Shown: piece by piece, positions 29,019 through 38,026 of the stretch
How the letters are laid out: the number at the start of each line of letters is the position of its first letter
How positions within the stretch are numbered: position 1 is the first letter of the stretch
From: Streptomyces hygroscopicus subsp. hygroscopicus
Lineage (GTDB): Bacteria; Actinomycetota; Actinomycetes; Streptomycetales; Streptomycetaceae
NCBI RefSeq assembly: GCF_030269125.1
Contig: NZ_BSSM01000001.1
Coordinates: 186,001-250,000, forward strand
DNA: 64,000 bases
Direction of reading: 5' to 3'
Position numbers and translations under genes: made by a program
Notes under the pieces: model-generated
Database searches by the model: none
What the model was told of the DNA's origin: nothing
What the model saw: only the letters and a program-made list of their open reading frames with translations

Positions 29019-30461
29019 TCAGTCCGCGAGTCCCGCCATCCAGGCCTCGACCTCCTCCGAGCGGCGGGGCAGCGCGAGCGACAGGTTCTCGTTGCCCGAC
29101 TCGGTGACGAGGATGTCGTCCTCGATGCGCACGCCGATGCCCCGGTACTCCTCGGGCACGGTGAGGTCGTCGGCCTGGAAGTAGAGGCCCGGCTCGACGG
29201 TCAGGACCATGCCGGGCTCCAGGGTGCCTTCGACGTACATCTCCCTGCGGGCCGCGGCGCAGTCGTGGACGTCGATGCCGAGCATGTGCCCGGTGCCGTG
29301 CATCGTCCAGCGGCGCTGGAGGCCGAGCTCCAGGACCTTGTCCACCGAGAGGTCGCCCAACAGGCCCCAGGAGACGAGGTGTTCGGCGAGCACGCGCTGC
29401 GCCTCGCGGTGGTAGTCGCCGTACCCGGCGCCAGGGCGCACCGCGGCGATGCCGGCCTCCTGGGCCTCGTACACCGCGTCGTAGATCCTGCGCTGGAGCG
29501 GGGTGAACGTCCCGCTGACCGGCAGGGTGCGGGTGATGTCGGCCGTGTAGAGGTTGCGGGTCTCCACTCCGGCGTCGAGGAGCAACAGGTCGCCGGGGCG
29601 CACCGGGCCGTCGTTGCGCACCCAGTGGATCGTGGTGGCGTGCGGACCGGAGGCGCAGATCGATGCGTAGCCGACGTCGTTGCCCTCGACCCGGGCGCGC
29701 AGGAAGAACGTGCCCTCGATGTAGCGCTCCGAGGTGGCCTGCGCCCGGTCGAGGACCCGTACGACGTCCTCGAAGCCGCGCGCGGTCGCCTCGCAGGCGA
29801 AGCGCAGGTCGGCGATCTCGAAGTCGTCCTTGACGCGACGCATCTCGGAGAGGAACACCCGCAGTTCCTCGTCGCGCTCGGCCGTCACCTTGTCGCTGAG
29901 GGCGTCCTCGACGACCGCGTCGTGACCGCGCAGCACCCGGACCGGTCCGGTGGCCTCGCGCAGCACGTCCGGCAGGGTGCGGACGTCCTCGCAGGGCAGG
30001 CCGAGCAGTCGGGCGTTCTCGGTGAGGCTGTTGCGGCGGCCGTCCCACAGTTCGCCGCGGTCGGAGAGCCAGAACTCCCCGTTCTCGCGGTCCGACCGGG
30101 GCAGCAGATAGGCGGTCCCGGCGTGGCCGCCGTCCGCGAGGGGCTCCAGGACCAGCACGCCGTTCTCGGTCTGGTCGCCGGTCAGATAGGCGTAGTCGGA
30201 GGAGGGCCGGAAACGGTAGTAGGTGTCATTGGCGCGGACCTTGAGCCGGCCGGCCGGGACGACCAGGCGCTCGCCGGGGAAGCGGGCGGACAGCGCGGCG
30301 CGGCGGCGGGCGGTGTGGGCGGCCTGCGGTATCGGCCGCAGGTCGTCGCGCTCGGTGTCGGCCCAGCCCTGGTTCATGTTGGCGGCGAGTTCATCGCTGA
30401 TCCCGCGGTCAAGGCCGTTCTTCCGCTGTTTGACTGGCTCGCCGGACGTCCGCTCGGTCAC
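29019..30461 (-). CDS. Xaa-Pro aminopeptidase (M24B)
   Basis: About 480 residues. The N-terminal creatinase-like domain includes FPGERLVVPAG and YYRFRPSSDYAYLTG. The pita-bread catalytic domain has all five metal ligands in expected motifs: LLLDAGVE (Asp), ADITRT (Asp), GTGHMLG (His), VEPGLY (Glu) and VRIEDD (Glu). The start is taken as GTG 30461 because AGGAGG lies 5 bases upstream; the codon of the in-frame ATG at 30476 lies before that site. The enzyme removes an N-terminal residue preceding proline and is a common streptomycete enzyme. It may be a housekeeping gene between two cluster arms, or process a peptide product. Confidence 0.9.
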   Translation of the reverse strand: MTERTSGEPVKQRKNGLDRGISDELAANMNQGWADTERDDLRPIPQAAHTARRRAALSARFPGERLVVPAGRLKVRANDTYYRFRPSSDYAYLTGDQTENGVLVLEPLADGGHAGTAYLLPRSDRENGEFWLSDRGELWDGRRNSLTENARLLGLPCEDVRTLPDVLREATGPVRVLRGHDAVVEDALSDKVTAERDEELRVFLSEMRRVKDDFEIADLRFACEATARGFEDVVRVLDRAQATSERYIEGTFFLRARVEGNDVGYASICASGPHATTIHWVRNDGPVRPGDLLLLDAGVETRNLYTADITRTLPVSGTFTPLQRRIYDAVYEAQEAGIAAVRPGAGYGDYHREAQRVLAEHLVSWGLLGDLSVDKVLELGLQRRWTMHGTGHMLGIDVHDCAAARREMYVEGTLEPGMVLTVEPGLYFQADDLTVPEEYRGIGVRIEDDILVTESGNENLSLALPRRSEEVEAWMAGLAD

Positions 30462-30623
30462 GTTTTCCTCCTGCATCGAATCGGTCGGGACCGCCCGTTC
30501 ACCTGCGGTCGTCCGTCATCGTATGGGGAAATAAATCACCGTCGCACAGGAAGTCCGGAACAGCCGGGTCCGTGTCCCGGCACCGGCATCAGATTTCCCA
30601 ACTCATCTGACGAATATAAGCCG

Positions 30624-30652
30624 TTGACACCCTGCGATGATCACCCTACTAT
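30624..30652 (+). promoter_or_regulatory. Near-consensus sigma-70/HrdB promoter for the MFS operon
   Basis: TTGACA (30624-30629) and TACTAT (30647-30652) are separated by exactly 17 bases, close to the consensus for the principal sigma factor. It points at the GTG start at 30801, leaving a leader of roughly 140 bases. It lies in a relatively AT-rich divergent region between the peptidase gene (30461) and the exporter operon. This suggests constitutive, growth-phase transcription of the second cluster operon. Confidence 0.7.
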
Positions 30653-30800
30653 CACCACGGCACGGCAGCGGGCGGGGGCGCACCAGATCGGCACGGTCGG
30701 CGGGGAAGCGAATAGTTTCCCGACATGTGGCGGAACCGAGTTTCCGGCCCGGATTTGCCAGAGCTTTCCACATGGCCTATTTCACGCCGACAGGAGTGCT

Positions 30801-32054
30801 GTGTCCGCTGCGGTTTCGGGGTCGCATTCGGGGTTCGGTTCCTATCTGAGACTGCTCCGGTTACCCGGTGCCGCGCCACTGGCCCTGTGGGGCGTGGTCG
30901 GCCGGGCCCCGATCGCCATGCGGTCCATCAGCATCCTGATGCTCGTCTCCGCGATGACGGGCTCCATGGCCCGTGCGGGCACCGTGGCGGCGGCCATGCT
31001 GCTCGCGCAGGGCGTGGTCAGCCCGCTCCTCGGGCGGACGGCCGACCGGATCAGCCAGCGGCGGGTGCTGCTCGGCGCGGGCGCGGCGCATGTCGCGGGC
31101 ATGACGCTGCTGCTCCTCGCCATCACGCTGAAGGCCCCGCTGGTGCTGATGATCCTGGCGGCCGTGGCGTCCGGCTGCACCTCGGTGTCGTTCACCTCGT
31201 TCATGCGCGCGCGATGGGCCGCGATGGTCGAGGCGGAGGCGCTGCGCACGGCGTACGCCATGGAGTCCATCCTGGACGACACGATCTTCCTGCTCGGGCC
31301 GCTCGTGGTCACCGTGCTGGCGTCGGCCGTGCACCCGGCCGCCGGGCTGGTCGCCTGCGGGCTGCTGACGCTCGCCGGTTCCGTCGCGGTCGCACTGCAC
31401 CGGCGCTCCGAGCCGGCACCGCAGGGCGCGGCCGGGCGGGGCGGCGAGCGCGCCATCAAGGTGCCCGGCGTGTGGGTGCTGATGCTCTGCTACGCGGGGA
31501 TGGGCTTCCAGTTCGGCGCGGTCGACGTCACCATGATCGCGTTCGCCAAGGAGCAGCACGAACCCGGGCTCGGCGGTGTGTTCCTGGCCCTGATCTCGGT
31601 CGGCAGCCTGATCGCGGGCGCCGTCTACGGCGCCGTCAACTGGCGGCTGACCCAGGCCCGTCTGCTGACGGTCACCTGCGGCGTGCTCACGCTGGGCGTG
31701 CTCCCGCTCGCCTTCGCCCCCTCCTCCCTCGTGATGGGCTTCCTCGCCGTTCTCGCCGGGGTCGCGATCTCCCCGGGACTGATCGCGGGCAGCACGCTCC
31801 TCGAATCGGTCTGCCCCAAGGGCGCGTTGTCCGAGGGATTCTCCTGGCTCACCAGTGCCGGCGCCCTCAGCATCGCCACGGGCACGGCGGCGGGGGGCCG
31901 GCTGGCCGACTCCTTCGGGTCCGCGGCGGGGGCCTGGGCGGGGGTCGGGGGCGGGCTCTTCGCCCTGGCGCTGGCCGTCCTGGGGCAGCCGGCGCTGCGC
32001 GGCGAACGGCCGGTGGTGGAACACGCTCCGGAATGGGCGGTGCAGGAACAATGA
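30801..32054 (+). CDS. MFS transporter
   Basis: A 417-residue membrane protein with about 12 hydrophobic helices. It has the motif between helices 2 and 3 (LGRTADRISQRRVLLG) and alternating small-residue helices (GSLIAGAVYGAVNW; GFLAVLAGVAISPGLIAG). I place the start at GTG 30801, 4 bases after AGGAG; the open frame runs far upstream but without coding likeness. It heads the plus-strand operon and overlaps the JmjC gene by ATGA. It is probably an exporter of the cluster product, a second one besides 8311-9594. Confidence 0.8.
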   Translation: MSAAVSGSHSGFGSYLRLLRLPGAAPLALWGVVGRAPIAMRSISILMLVSAMTGSMARAGTVAAAMLLAQGVVSPLLGRTADRISQRRVLLGAGAAHVAGMTLLLLAITLKAPLVLMILAAVASGCTSVSFTSFMRARWAAMVEAEALRTAYAMESILDDTIFLLGPLVVTVLASAVHPAAGLVACGLLTLAGSVAVALHRRSEPAPQGAAGRGGERAIKVPGVWVLMLCYAGMGFQFGAVDVTMIAFAKEQHEPGLGGVFLALISVGSLIAGAVYGAVNWRLTQARLLTVTCGVLTLGVLPLAFAPSSLVMGFLAVLAGVAISPGLIAGSTLLESVCPKGALSEGFSWLTSAGALSIATGTAAGGRLADSFGSAAGAWAGVGGGLFALALAVLGQPALRGERPVVEHAPEWAVQEQ

Positions 32055-32938
32055 GCGGAGAGGGAAGAGTTGTGGACGCAAGCGAGCCGGTCCGGACGAA
32101 GAGTGGCCTCGGCGGTCTGCCCGTGCCGCGGCTGTCGTTCGAGGAGTTCATGGCCTTCGGACGGGACGCCCTGATCCGGGCCGACGTCCCCGTGGTGATC
32201 ACCCTGCCGGGCGGCACCGAAGGCATGGGCAAGGAGGGGGTGGCCGAGCTGCTCGGGCAGCTGCCGGTGACCCTGTTCACCGAGCCCAGCGACAAGCAGA
32301 ACCCCGAGCGCTGGACCACCAGGGAGATCCGGCTCGCGGAGTTCTTCGCCGACGACACCTACCAGAAGGACGCGAGCACCTGGAACCGCGTCGTGTCCAA
32401 CATCCGCAACCGGCCGTCCGACGTGAACAGGATCCTCGGCTTCGACGCGGGGAAGCTGTTCGACTACCGTCGCGCGCTCAACGCGGCCAACCTGTGGATC
32501 AGCCACCGCGGGGTGTTCACCCAGAGCCACTTCGACGAGCTGGAGAACTTCAACGTCGCCCTGGAGGGCCGCAAGCGGTTCGTCATGGCGCCCCCGGGCT
32601 CTCGCGCCTACTACCCGCGCTCGCTGAAGAAGGGATTCGGCGACAAGTCGCAGGTCTTCGACTTCGACGACGTGGACTGGGCGCGCTACCCGAAGCTCGC
32701 GGCCAAGCTCGTCCAGCGCCGTGAGGTCATCCTGGAGCCCGGACAGATGCTCTATCTGCCGCTGGGCTGGTGGCACCAGGCGGAGTCGCTGGACGAGATG
32801 AACATCAACGTGAACTTCTGGCTGCGCGACCCGAAGATCCTGCGCCGGCCGTACGTGCTCGGCGTGGCGGTCTACACCGCGGTCTTCCGCAAGCTCAAGG
32901 GCGTCTACAACTACGAACCGGCACAGGCGGCGTCATGA
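32051..32938 (+). CDS. JmjC/cupin-8-type 2-oxoglutarate Fe(II) oxygenase
   Basis: A 295-residue protein with the cupin_8/FIH-like fold. The iron-binding triad is visible as HFDELENFN (His160, Asp162) and WWHQAE (His242). An ISHRG lead-in strand and an N-terminal arm (FTEPSDKQNPERWTTREIRL) match small-molecule or peptide hydroxylases of this family. These enzymes use oxygen and 2-oxoglutarate to hydroxylate carbon centres. Here a beta-hydroxylation of an amino acid or phosphonate intermediate is plausible. ATGA overlaps join it to both neighbours. GTG 32072 after GGAGAGGGAAGAG is an alternative start. Confidence 0.8.
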   Translation: MSGEGRVVDASEPVRTKSGLGGLPVPRLSFEEFMAFGRDALIRADVPVVITLPGGTEGMGKEGVAELLGQLPVTLFTEPSDKQNPERWTTREIRLAEFFADDTYQKDASTWNRVVSNIRNRPSDVNRILGFDAGKLFDYRRALNAANLWISHRGVFTQSHFDELENFNVALEGRKRFVMAPPGSRAYYPRSLKKGFGDKSQVFDFDDVDWARYPKLAAKLVQRREVILEPGQMLYLPLGWWHQAESLDEMNINVNFWLRDPKILRRPYVLGVAVYTAVFRKLKGVYNYEPAQAAS

Positions 32939-34209
32939 CCGAGCGCATCTCCATCACCCCCACCCACCGGTACCGCAACAACGACAAACTCATCGGCATC
33001 GGCAACGAGTTCTGGGACATGTCGGAGCGCAACGGCCTGGCCGGTATCGTGGCCGACCTGGACTCCGGTGTGCTGCGCACCACCGAGGGACACGAATTCG
33101 TGGCGGACGGACACGAGTTCGTCAACTTCAGCTGCTGCTCCTACCTCGACCTGGACTCCCACCCCAAGGTGATCGAGGGCGGCATCGACGCCATGCGCCG
33201 CTACGGCGTCCTGGACCACTGCATCGCCCGCAGCCGCGTGCAGATCCCCGCGATGCTGGAGCTGGAGGACTCCCTCGGCGAGCTGTTCGGCGCCCATGTG
33301 GTGTGCTCCATCGCGGCGAGCACGGCCACGTTCGGGCTGCTGCCGCTGATCGCCTCCGGTCATCTGGGCGACGGCACCCGGCCACTGATGATCTTCGACA
33401 AGAACGCGCACATCTCGATGGCGAACCTCAAGCCGGTCTGCGCGGACGAGACCGAGGTCGTCACCTCGCCCCACCACGACCTCGACTTCATCGAGGACGC
33501 GTGCAGGAAGTACGCGCGCGTCGCCTACGTCTGCGACGGCAGCGACAGCCTGGGCGGCTACGCACCGGTCAAGGAGCTGGCCGAACTCCAGGACAAGTAC
33601 GGCCTGTTGGTCTACTACGACGACTCGCACTCGCTGTCGGCCTACGGCGAGCGAGGCGTCGGGTACGTGCGCACGCACAGTCCGGTGCTGGACGAGCGCA
33701 CCATCGTGGTGGTCACCCTGAACAAGGCGTTCGGCACCAGCGGCGCGGCCATCGTGCTGGACGGGTACGAGAAGGAGACGCTGCGGATCATCGAGCGGTT
33801 CGGCGGCGCCCTGAACTACTCCCAGCTGCTGAACACGGCCGCGGTCGGCGCGGGCCTCGCCTCCGCCGAAATCCACCGCACGCCCGAACTGACGACGTTG
33901 CAGAACCGGTTGTACCGCAACATCGAACTCTTCGACTCCCTCGTGCACACCGAGCAGACCGGCAGCACCTACCCGATCCGGCTGGTGCCGATGACCGACG
34001 AGACGGTGATCGAGGCCGGGCGGCGGGTCTTCGAGGAGGGGTTCTACGTCTCCCCGGTGTTCTTCCCGATCGTCGCCCGCGGCACGGCGGGCCTGCGCGT
34101 GATGATGCGCGCGGGTCAGACCGAGGAGCAGATCCGCGCGCTGTGCGCCGTCCTCACCGAGGTCGGTGCCTCCCCCGCGATACCCGCGCCCGGGGAGGCC
34201 ATCCGATGA
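32935..34209 (+). CDS. Alpha-oxoamine synthase family PLP enzyme
   Basis: A 424-residue fold-type I enzyme like 8-amino-7-oxononanoate synthase, serine palmitoyltransferase and CqsA. It has NFSCCSYLDLDSHPKV, the cofactor region AASTATFGLLP, DDSHSLSAYGERGVGY, and the Schiff-base lysine in VVTLNKAFGTSG (Lys264). The family condenses an amino acid with an acyl-CoA, losing CO2, to give an alpha-aminoketone. In this operon an acyl-CoA could come from the acylating aldehyde dehydrogenase two genes downstream. This is an unusual partner for phosphonate-type genes. The substrates cannot be read from the sequence. Confidence 0.8.
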   Translation: MTERISITPTHRYRNNDKLIGIGNEFWDMSERNGLAGIVADLDSGVLRTTEGHEFVADGHEFVNFSCCSYLDLDSHPKVIEGGIDAMRRYGVLDHCIARSRVQIPAMLELEDSLGELFGAHVVCSIAASTATFGLLPLIASGHLGDGTRPLMIFDKNAHISMANLKPVCADETEVVTSPHHDLDFIEDACRKYARVAYVCDGSDSLGGYAPVKELAELQDKYGLLVYYDDSHSLSAYGERGVGYVRTHSPVLDERTIVVVTLNKAFGTSGAAIVLDGYEKETLRIIERFGGALNYSQLLNTAAVGAGLASAEIHRTPELTTLQNRLYRNIELFDSLVHTEQTGSTYPIRLVPMTDETVIEAGRRVFEEGFYVSPVFFPIVARGTAGLRVMMRAGQTEEQIRALCAVLTEVGASPAIPAPGEAIR

Positions 34210-35123
34210 CGGACGCCACCCGGGCGCTGCCGCGCAGCATCCTGTACACGCCCGCGCTGTCCCTCGACCGGGTCGTCAAGGCCTGGTCGTACGACGCCGA
34301 CGTGCATGTGATCGACCTGGAGGACGCCGTCCCGCCACCCGGGAAGGCGGCGGCCCGCGAGGTGTGCCGGGCGGCGCTGGAGAAGGCGCCCGCCCCGGCG
34401 AACACCGGGGTGCGCGTCAACCCGATGGGCACATTGGAGGCCGTGCACGACCTGCTGCTGCTCGCCGAGTCTCCGGTCCGGCCGGGCATCGTGGTGATGA
34501 CCATGGTGGAGTCGCCGGTCGAGGTACGGCTGCTGCGGGACATCCTCGCCTCGGCCGGGGCGCACCCGGAGATCTATGTGACGGTGGAGACCCCGGCCGC
34601 CGTCCGCGCCGTGGACGGCATCGCCGAGGCGGCCGACGGGCTGATCCTCGGCTCGGCCGACCTGGCCGCGTCCCTGGGGGTCGAGATCACCTGGGCCGGC
34701 ATGCTCGCCGCCCGCCAGGCGATGGCCCTGGCCTGCGCGCGGTACGGCACGGCCTGCATCGACACCGCCAACTTCCGACTCGACGCGCCCGAGGTGCTGG
34801 CCGAGGAGATCGAACGGATACGGGAGCTGGGCTTCCACGGCAAGGTGGCGGTGCATCCGGGCGAACTCGCCCCGATCAACCGGGCGTTGCGGCCCGACGC
34901 GGCGGAACTGCGCCAGGCCCGCCGGGTCACCGAGGCGGTCCGGGCGGCGGACGGGGGCGTGGCGCTGCTGGACGGCGCCATGGTCGGGCCGCCGTTCGCC
35001 CGCAGAGCGCGGATGACGGTGGAGCGCGGCGACGCGTGGAGCGTGCGGTTCGCCAGGTCGGCGCCGCGGAAGGCGGACGCGCTGGCGGACGCGGGGGCGG
35101 CGGACTCGGGGGTGGTGCGATGA
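34206..35123 (+). CDS. CitE-like (HpcH/HpaI) CoA-ester lyase
   Basis: A 305-residue TIM-barrel protein of the citrate lyase beta/malyl-CoA lyase family. It has RSILYTPALSLDRVVK, VHVIDLEDAVPPPGK (metal-binding Glu/Asp), VNPMGTLEA, YVTVETPAAVRA, ILGSADLAASLG and GKVAVHPGELAPIN. The usual MS(R/N)LFVPG start is replaced by RSILYTPA. Members make or split beta-hydroxyacyl-CoAs such as malyl-CoA or citramalyl-CoA. Between an oxoamine synthase and an aldehyde dehydrogenase, it could extend or split the carbon chain of the cluster's building block. Stop and start codons overlap on both sides. Confidence 0.8.
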   Translation: MTDATRALPRSILYTPALSLDRVVKAWSYDADVHVIDLEDAVPPPGKAAAREVCRAALEKAPAPANTGVRVNPMGTLEAVHDLLLLAESPVRPGIVVMTMVESPVEVRLLRDILASAGAHPEIYVTVETPAAVRAVDGIAEAADGLILGSADLAASLGVEITWAGMLAARQAMALACARYGTACIDTANFRLDAPEVLAEEIERIRELGFHGKVAVHPGELAPINRALRPDAAELRQARRVTEAVRAADGGVALLDGAMVGPPFARRARMTVERGDAWSVRFARSAPRKADALADAGAADSGVVR

Positions 35124-36040
35124 GCGTCACCGACGACAGGGCCGTGGGCACGGCCCCGGCCGCCTCCGTCGCCGTCATCGGCACCGGCGCCATCGGCCAG
35201 GACCTGGTCTCCAAGATCCGGCGCTCGGCCGTGCTGGAGTGCGCCCTGGTGGCCGGGCGCGACCCCGAGTCCGCGGGGCTGCGGCGCGCCGCCGGGCTCG
35301 GCTGTCCGACCAGCGCGGAAGGGATCGACGCGATCCTCGCCGCGCCCCGCCCCTTCGACGTGGTCTTCGACGCCACCAACGCGCGGGCGCACGCCGAACA
35401 CTGGCGACTGCTGCGGTCGTACGACACGCTGCTGATCGACCTGACCCCGAGCAAGATCGGGCAGATGGTGGTGCCGACCGTGACCGGCGTACACGCGCCG
35501 CCCGAGGGCAACGTCAGCCTGATCAGCTGCGGTGGCCAGGCCTCGATCCCGGTGGCGCACGCCCTCGCCGACCGGTTCGACGTGCGCTACTTCGAGGTCG
35601 TCTCGACCGTCGCCAGCGGCGTCGCGGGCCGGGCCACCCGGCTCAACCTGGACGAGTACGTCGCGACGACCCAGCAGGCGCTGACCGCGTTCACCGGCGT
35701 GGGCGCCACCAAGGCGATCCTCAACATCAGCCCGGCCGCGCCGCCGGCGGCGTTCCGCACCACCGTGCACGCGCTGGCGCCCGCGGCCGACGCCGAGACG
35801 GTGCGGGCCGTGGTGGCCGAAGCGGCCGAGCGGGTGAGGGAGTTCGCGCCCGGCTACCGGGTCCTCGCCTGTGACGTGCGCGGCGAGCTGATCGTCGTCT
35901 CCCTCGAAGTCGACGCCGACAGCGAGGTGCTGCCCGCCTACGCGGGAAACCTGGACATCATCGACGCGGCCGCGGTGCTGGTCGCCGAGCAGCACGCGGC
36001 CCGGCTCGCCCCGGCCGCCCAGCAGGGGGTGAGCCGGTGA
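35120..36040 (+). CDS. Acylating acetaldehyde dehydrogenase, DmpF/MhpF type
   Basis: A 306-residue protein with an N-terminal NAD-binding motif ([13 protein letters not shown]), the catalytic cysteine in [12 protein letters not shown] (Cys137) and the C-terminal dimer region ([16 protein letters not shown]). Family members oxidise a short aldehyde to its CoA ester and bind the DmpG aldolase, which passes the aldehyde through an internal channel. The partner aldolase is the next gene, overlapping by 4 bases. In catabolic operons the substrate is acetaldehyde. Here phosphonoacetaldehyde is conceivable, which would give phosphonoacetyl-CoA; this is inference. Confidence 0.85.
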   Translation: MSVTDDRAVGTAPAASVAVIGTGAIGQDLVSKIRRSAVLECALVAGRDPESAGLRRAAGLGCPTSAEGIDAILAAPRPFDVVFDATNARAHAEHWRLLRSYDTLLIDLTPSKIGQMVVPTVTGVHAPPEGNVSLISCGGQASIPVAHALADRFDVRYFEVVSTVASGVAGRATRLNLDEYVATTQQALTAFTGVGATKAILNISPAAPPAAFRTTVHALAPAADAETVRAVVAEAAERVREFAPGYRVLACDVRGELIVVSLEVDADSEVLPAYAGNLDIIDAAAVLVAEQHAARLAPAAQQGVSR

Positions 36041-37047
36041 ACGCCGTGGTGATCCACGACCCCACACTGCGCGACGGCCAGCACGCGGTGCGCCATCAGC
36101 TCGGCGTGGACGCGCTGCGCGGCTACGCGGCGGCGGCCGACGCCGCGGGGGTCCCGGTGGTGGAGGTGGGGCACGGCAACGGCCTCGGCGCCTCCTCCCT
36201 CCAGGTCGGCCGCGCCGCCGTGCCCGACGACCTGATGCTGTCCACCGTGCGCGAGGCCCTCCAGCACAGCCGGATGGCGGTGTTCCTGCTGCCCGGCTGG
36301 GGCACCTCCGACGATCTGCGCCGGGCCCTGAGACACGGTGCGGACGTGGTGCGCGTCGGCGTGCACTGCACCGAGGGCTCCCTCGCCGAGCGGCACCTGG
36401 GCTTCCTCGCCGAGCAGGGCGCCGAGGCGCACTGCGTGCTGATGATGAGCCACATGGCCTCCCCGGCCGAACTCGCCGAGAACGCGGCCCGTGTCGTCGG
36501 CTACGGAGCCCGCGCGGTCGGCATCATGGACTCCGCGGGGCACTTCCTGCCCGACGACGTCGGCGAGCGCATCGGCGCCATCCGGGCCGCCGTCGACGTG
36601 CCGGTGATCTTCCACGGGCACAACAACCTCGGCATGGCGGTGGCGAACTCGGTCGCCGCCGCGCAGGCCGGCGCCGGGATCATCGACGGCTGCGCGCGCG
36701 GTTTCGGCGCGGGCGCCGGCAACACCCAACTCGAGGTGCTGGTACCGGTGCTGGAGCGCACCGGGTTCCACACCGGCATCGACCTGTACGCGCTGCTGGA
36801 CGCCGCCGAGTTCGCCGAGCACAAGCTCATGCCGGCGCCCCCCGTCACCGGTTCGCTCAGCATCGTCAGCGGGCTGGCCGGGGTCTTCTCAGGGTTCAAG
36901 CACCAGGTCCTGGAGCAGGCCCGGCGGGCGGGCGTCGACCCCCGCGACGTCTTCTTCGAACTCGGCAGGCGACAGGCCATCGCCGGGCAGGAGGACATGA
37001 TCGGGGACGTGGTCGCGGAGCTGAGCGCGCGGGAGGCGGTCGCGTGA
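36037..37047 (+). CDS. 4-hydroxy-2-oxovalerate aldolase, DmpG/MhpE type
   Basis: A 336-residue protein with the DmpG pattern: [15 protein letters not shown] at the start (metal-binding Asp and catalytic Arg), [25 protein letters not shown], and [13 protein letters not shown] with two metal-binding histidines. A C-terminal communication domain follows ([21 protein letters not shown]). It splits 4-hydroxy-2-oxoacids to pyruvate and an aldehyde, or joins them. Rhizocticin biosynthesis uses an aldolase on phosphonoacetaldehyde, giving a precedent for such chemistry in phosphonate pathways. GTG 36037 overlaps the dehydrogenase stop. Confidence 0.85.
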   Translation: MNAVVIHDPTLRDGQHAVRHQLGVDALRGYAAAADAAGVPVVEVGHGNGLGASSLQVGRAAVPDDLMLSTVREALQHSRMAVFLLPGWGTSDDLRRALRHGADVVRVGVHCTEGSLAERHLGFLAEQGAEAHCVLMMSHMASPAELAENAARVVGYGARAVGIMDSAGHFLPDDVGERIGAIRAAVDVPVIFHGHNNLGMAVANSVAAAQAGAGIIDGCARGFGAGAGNTQLEVLVPVLERTGFHTGIDLYALLDAAEFAEHKLMPAPPVTGSLSIVSGLAGVFSGFKHQVLEQARRAGVDPRDVFFELGRRQAIAGQEDMIGDVVAELSAREAVA

Positions 37048-38009
37048 GCGGGCCGGCGTCCCCCGTCTTCCTCACCGCCGAGGACATGACCGGCACCGAA
37101 CGGCTGCTGCGGGTGGTCGACACGCTCGCCGATGCCTTCGCCGACCTGTCCGCCGGGCGCACGTCCTCTCCCCCGCGTACGGTCGTCCCGCACCGGGGCG
37201 GAGGGGAGCTGCTGGCGGCGGCCTCCGTGTGGGAGCGGCACGGCGTGGGCACGGTCAAGATCACCACGCTGACGCCGGGCAACCCCGACCGCGGCCTGCC
37301 GCTGGTCCACGGGGTCGTCGCCGTCACCGACCTGGCGACGGGCCGTATCACCGCGCTCCTGGACGGCGCCGAGCTGACCGCCGTCCGCACCGGCGCGGTC
37401 GCCGCGCTGGCCACCCGGCTGTGCGCCCCCGAGGACGCCGCCGACCTGGCCGTCCTCGGCGCCGGGGTGCAGGCACGCGCCCTGGTGCGGGCCGTGTCCG
37501 CGGTGCGCCCGCTCCGCACGGTCCGGGTGTTCTCCCGTACCCCTGAACGCACCGAGCGGTTCGCGCGGTGGGTCCGGGAGACCTCCGGCGGGGCGCTGCG
37601 GGTGACCGTGTGCGACACGGTGAGGGAGGCCGTCACCGATGCCGCCGTCATCTGCACGACGACGTCGACCGACGCACCGGAACCCCTGGTCGAGGCCGGC
37701 TGGGTGGCCCCGGGCGCCCATCTGAACGTGATCGGCGGCACCCACGAGGACGCGCTGGAGGTGGACCCGGCGCTGCTCGCGGACGCGCTGGTCGTCGTGG
37801 AGGAGCGGGCGGCCGCGCACGCGGAGGCAGGCGAGGTGCGGGCCGCGCTGGCCGCGGGCCTGATCGGCCCCGAGGCGCTGTGCGAGCTGGGCGAACTGGT
37901 CGGCGGTACGGCCGCGGCGGACGGCCGTACCTCGGTGTTCCGCGGCGTGGGTCTGGCCATCGAGGACACGGCCGCCGCGGCCGCCCTGTGCGCGGGCACC
38001 GCACGGTGA
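37044..38009 (+). CDS. Ornithine cyclodeaminase/mu-crystallin family enzyme
   Basis: A 321-residue protein with the family's substrate domain and Rossmann domain: [55 protein letters not shown], and the NAD-binding [16 protein letters not shown]. Members include ornithine cyclodeaminase, archaeal alanine dehydrogenase and opine-type imine reductases in siderophore pathways (SbnB). It could reductively aminate or cyclise an amino-oxo intermediate made by the upstream aldolase and aminotransferases. It is the last gene of the plus-strand operon and is convergent with the MaoC gene. Confidence 0.85.
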   Translation: MSGPASPVFLTAEDMTGTERLLRVVDTLADAFADLSAGRTSSPPRTVVPHRGGGELLAAASVWERHGVGTVKITTLTPGNPDRGLPLVHGVVAVTDLATGRITALLDGAELTAVRTGAVAALATRLCAPEDAADLAVLGAGVQARALVRAVSAVRPLRTVRVFSRTPERTERFARWVRETSGGALRVTVCDTVREAVTDAAVICTTTSTDAPEPLVEAGWVAPGAHLNVIGGTHEDALEVDPALLADALVVVEERAAAHAEAGEVRAALAAGLIGPEALCELGELVGGTAAADGRTSVFRGVGLAIEDTAAAAALCAGTAR

Positions 38010-38016
38010 CGTGCCC
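37994..38016. terminator. Short hairpin between convergent genes
   Basis: GGGCAC (37994-37999) and GTGCCC (38011-38016) can pair around an 11-base loop that spans the stop codon of the cyclodeaminase-family gene. It sits between that gene and the convergent MaoC gene ending at 38027, where a bidirectional stop would be useful. The stem is only 6 bp, so the call is tentative. Confidence 0.35.
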
Positions 38017-38026
38017 GGTGGTGCCG

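Noticed and set aside
28008..32054. A 1348-codon plus-strand open frame spanning the NRPS end, the repeat gap, the peptidase region and the MFS gene
   Set aside because: Only the last 417 codons show membrane-protein character and follow an RBS and a good promoter. The rest is antisense to the Xaa-Pro peptidase or low-complexity repeat.
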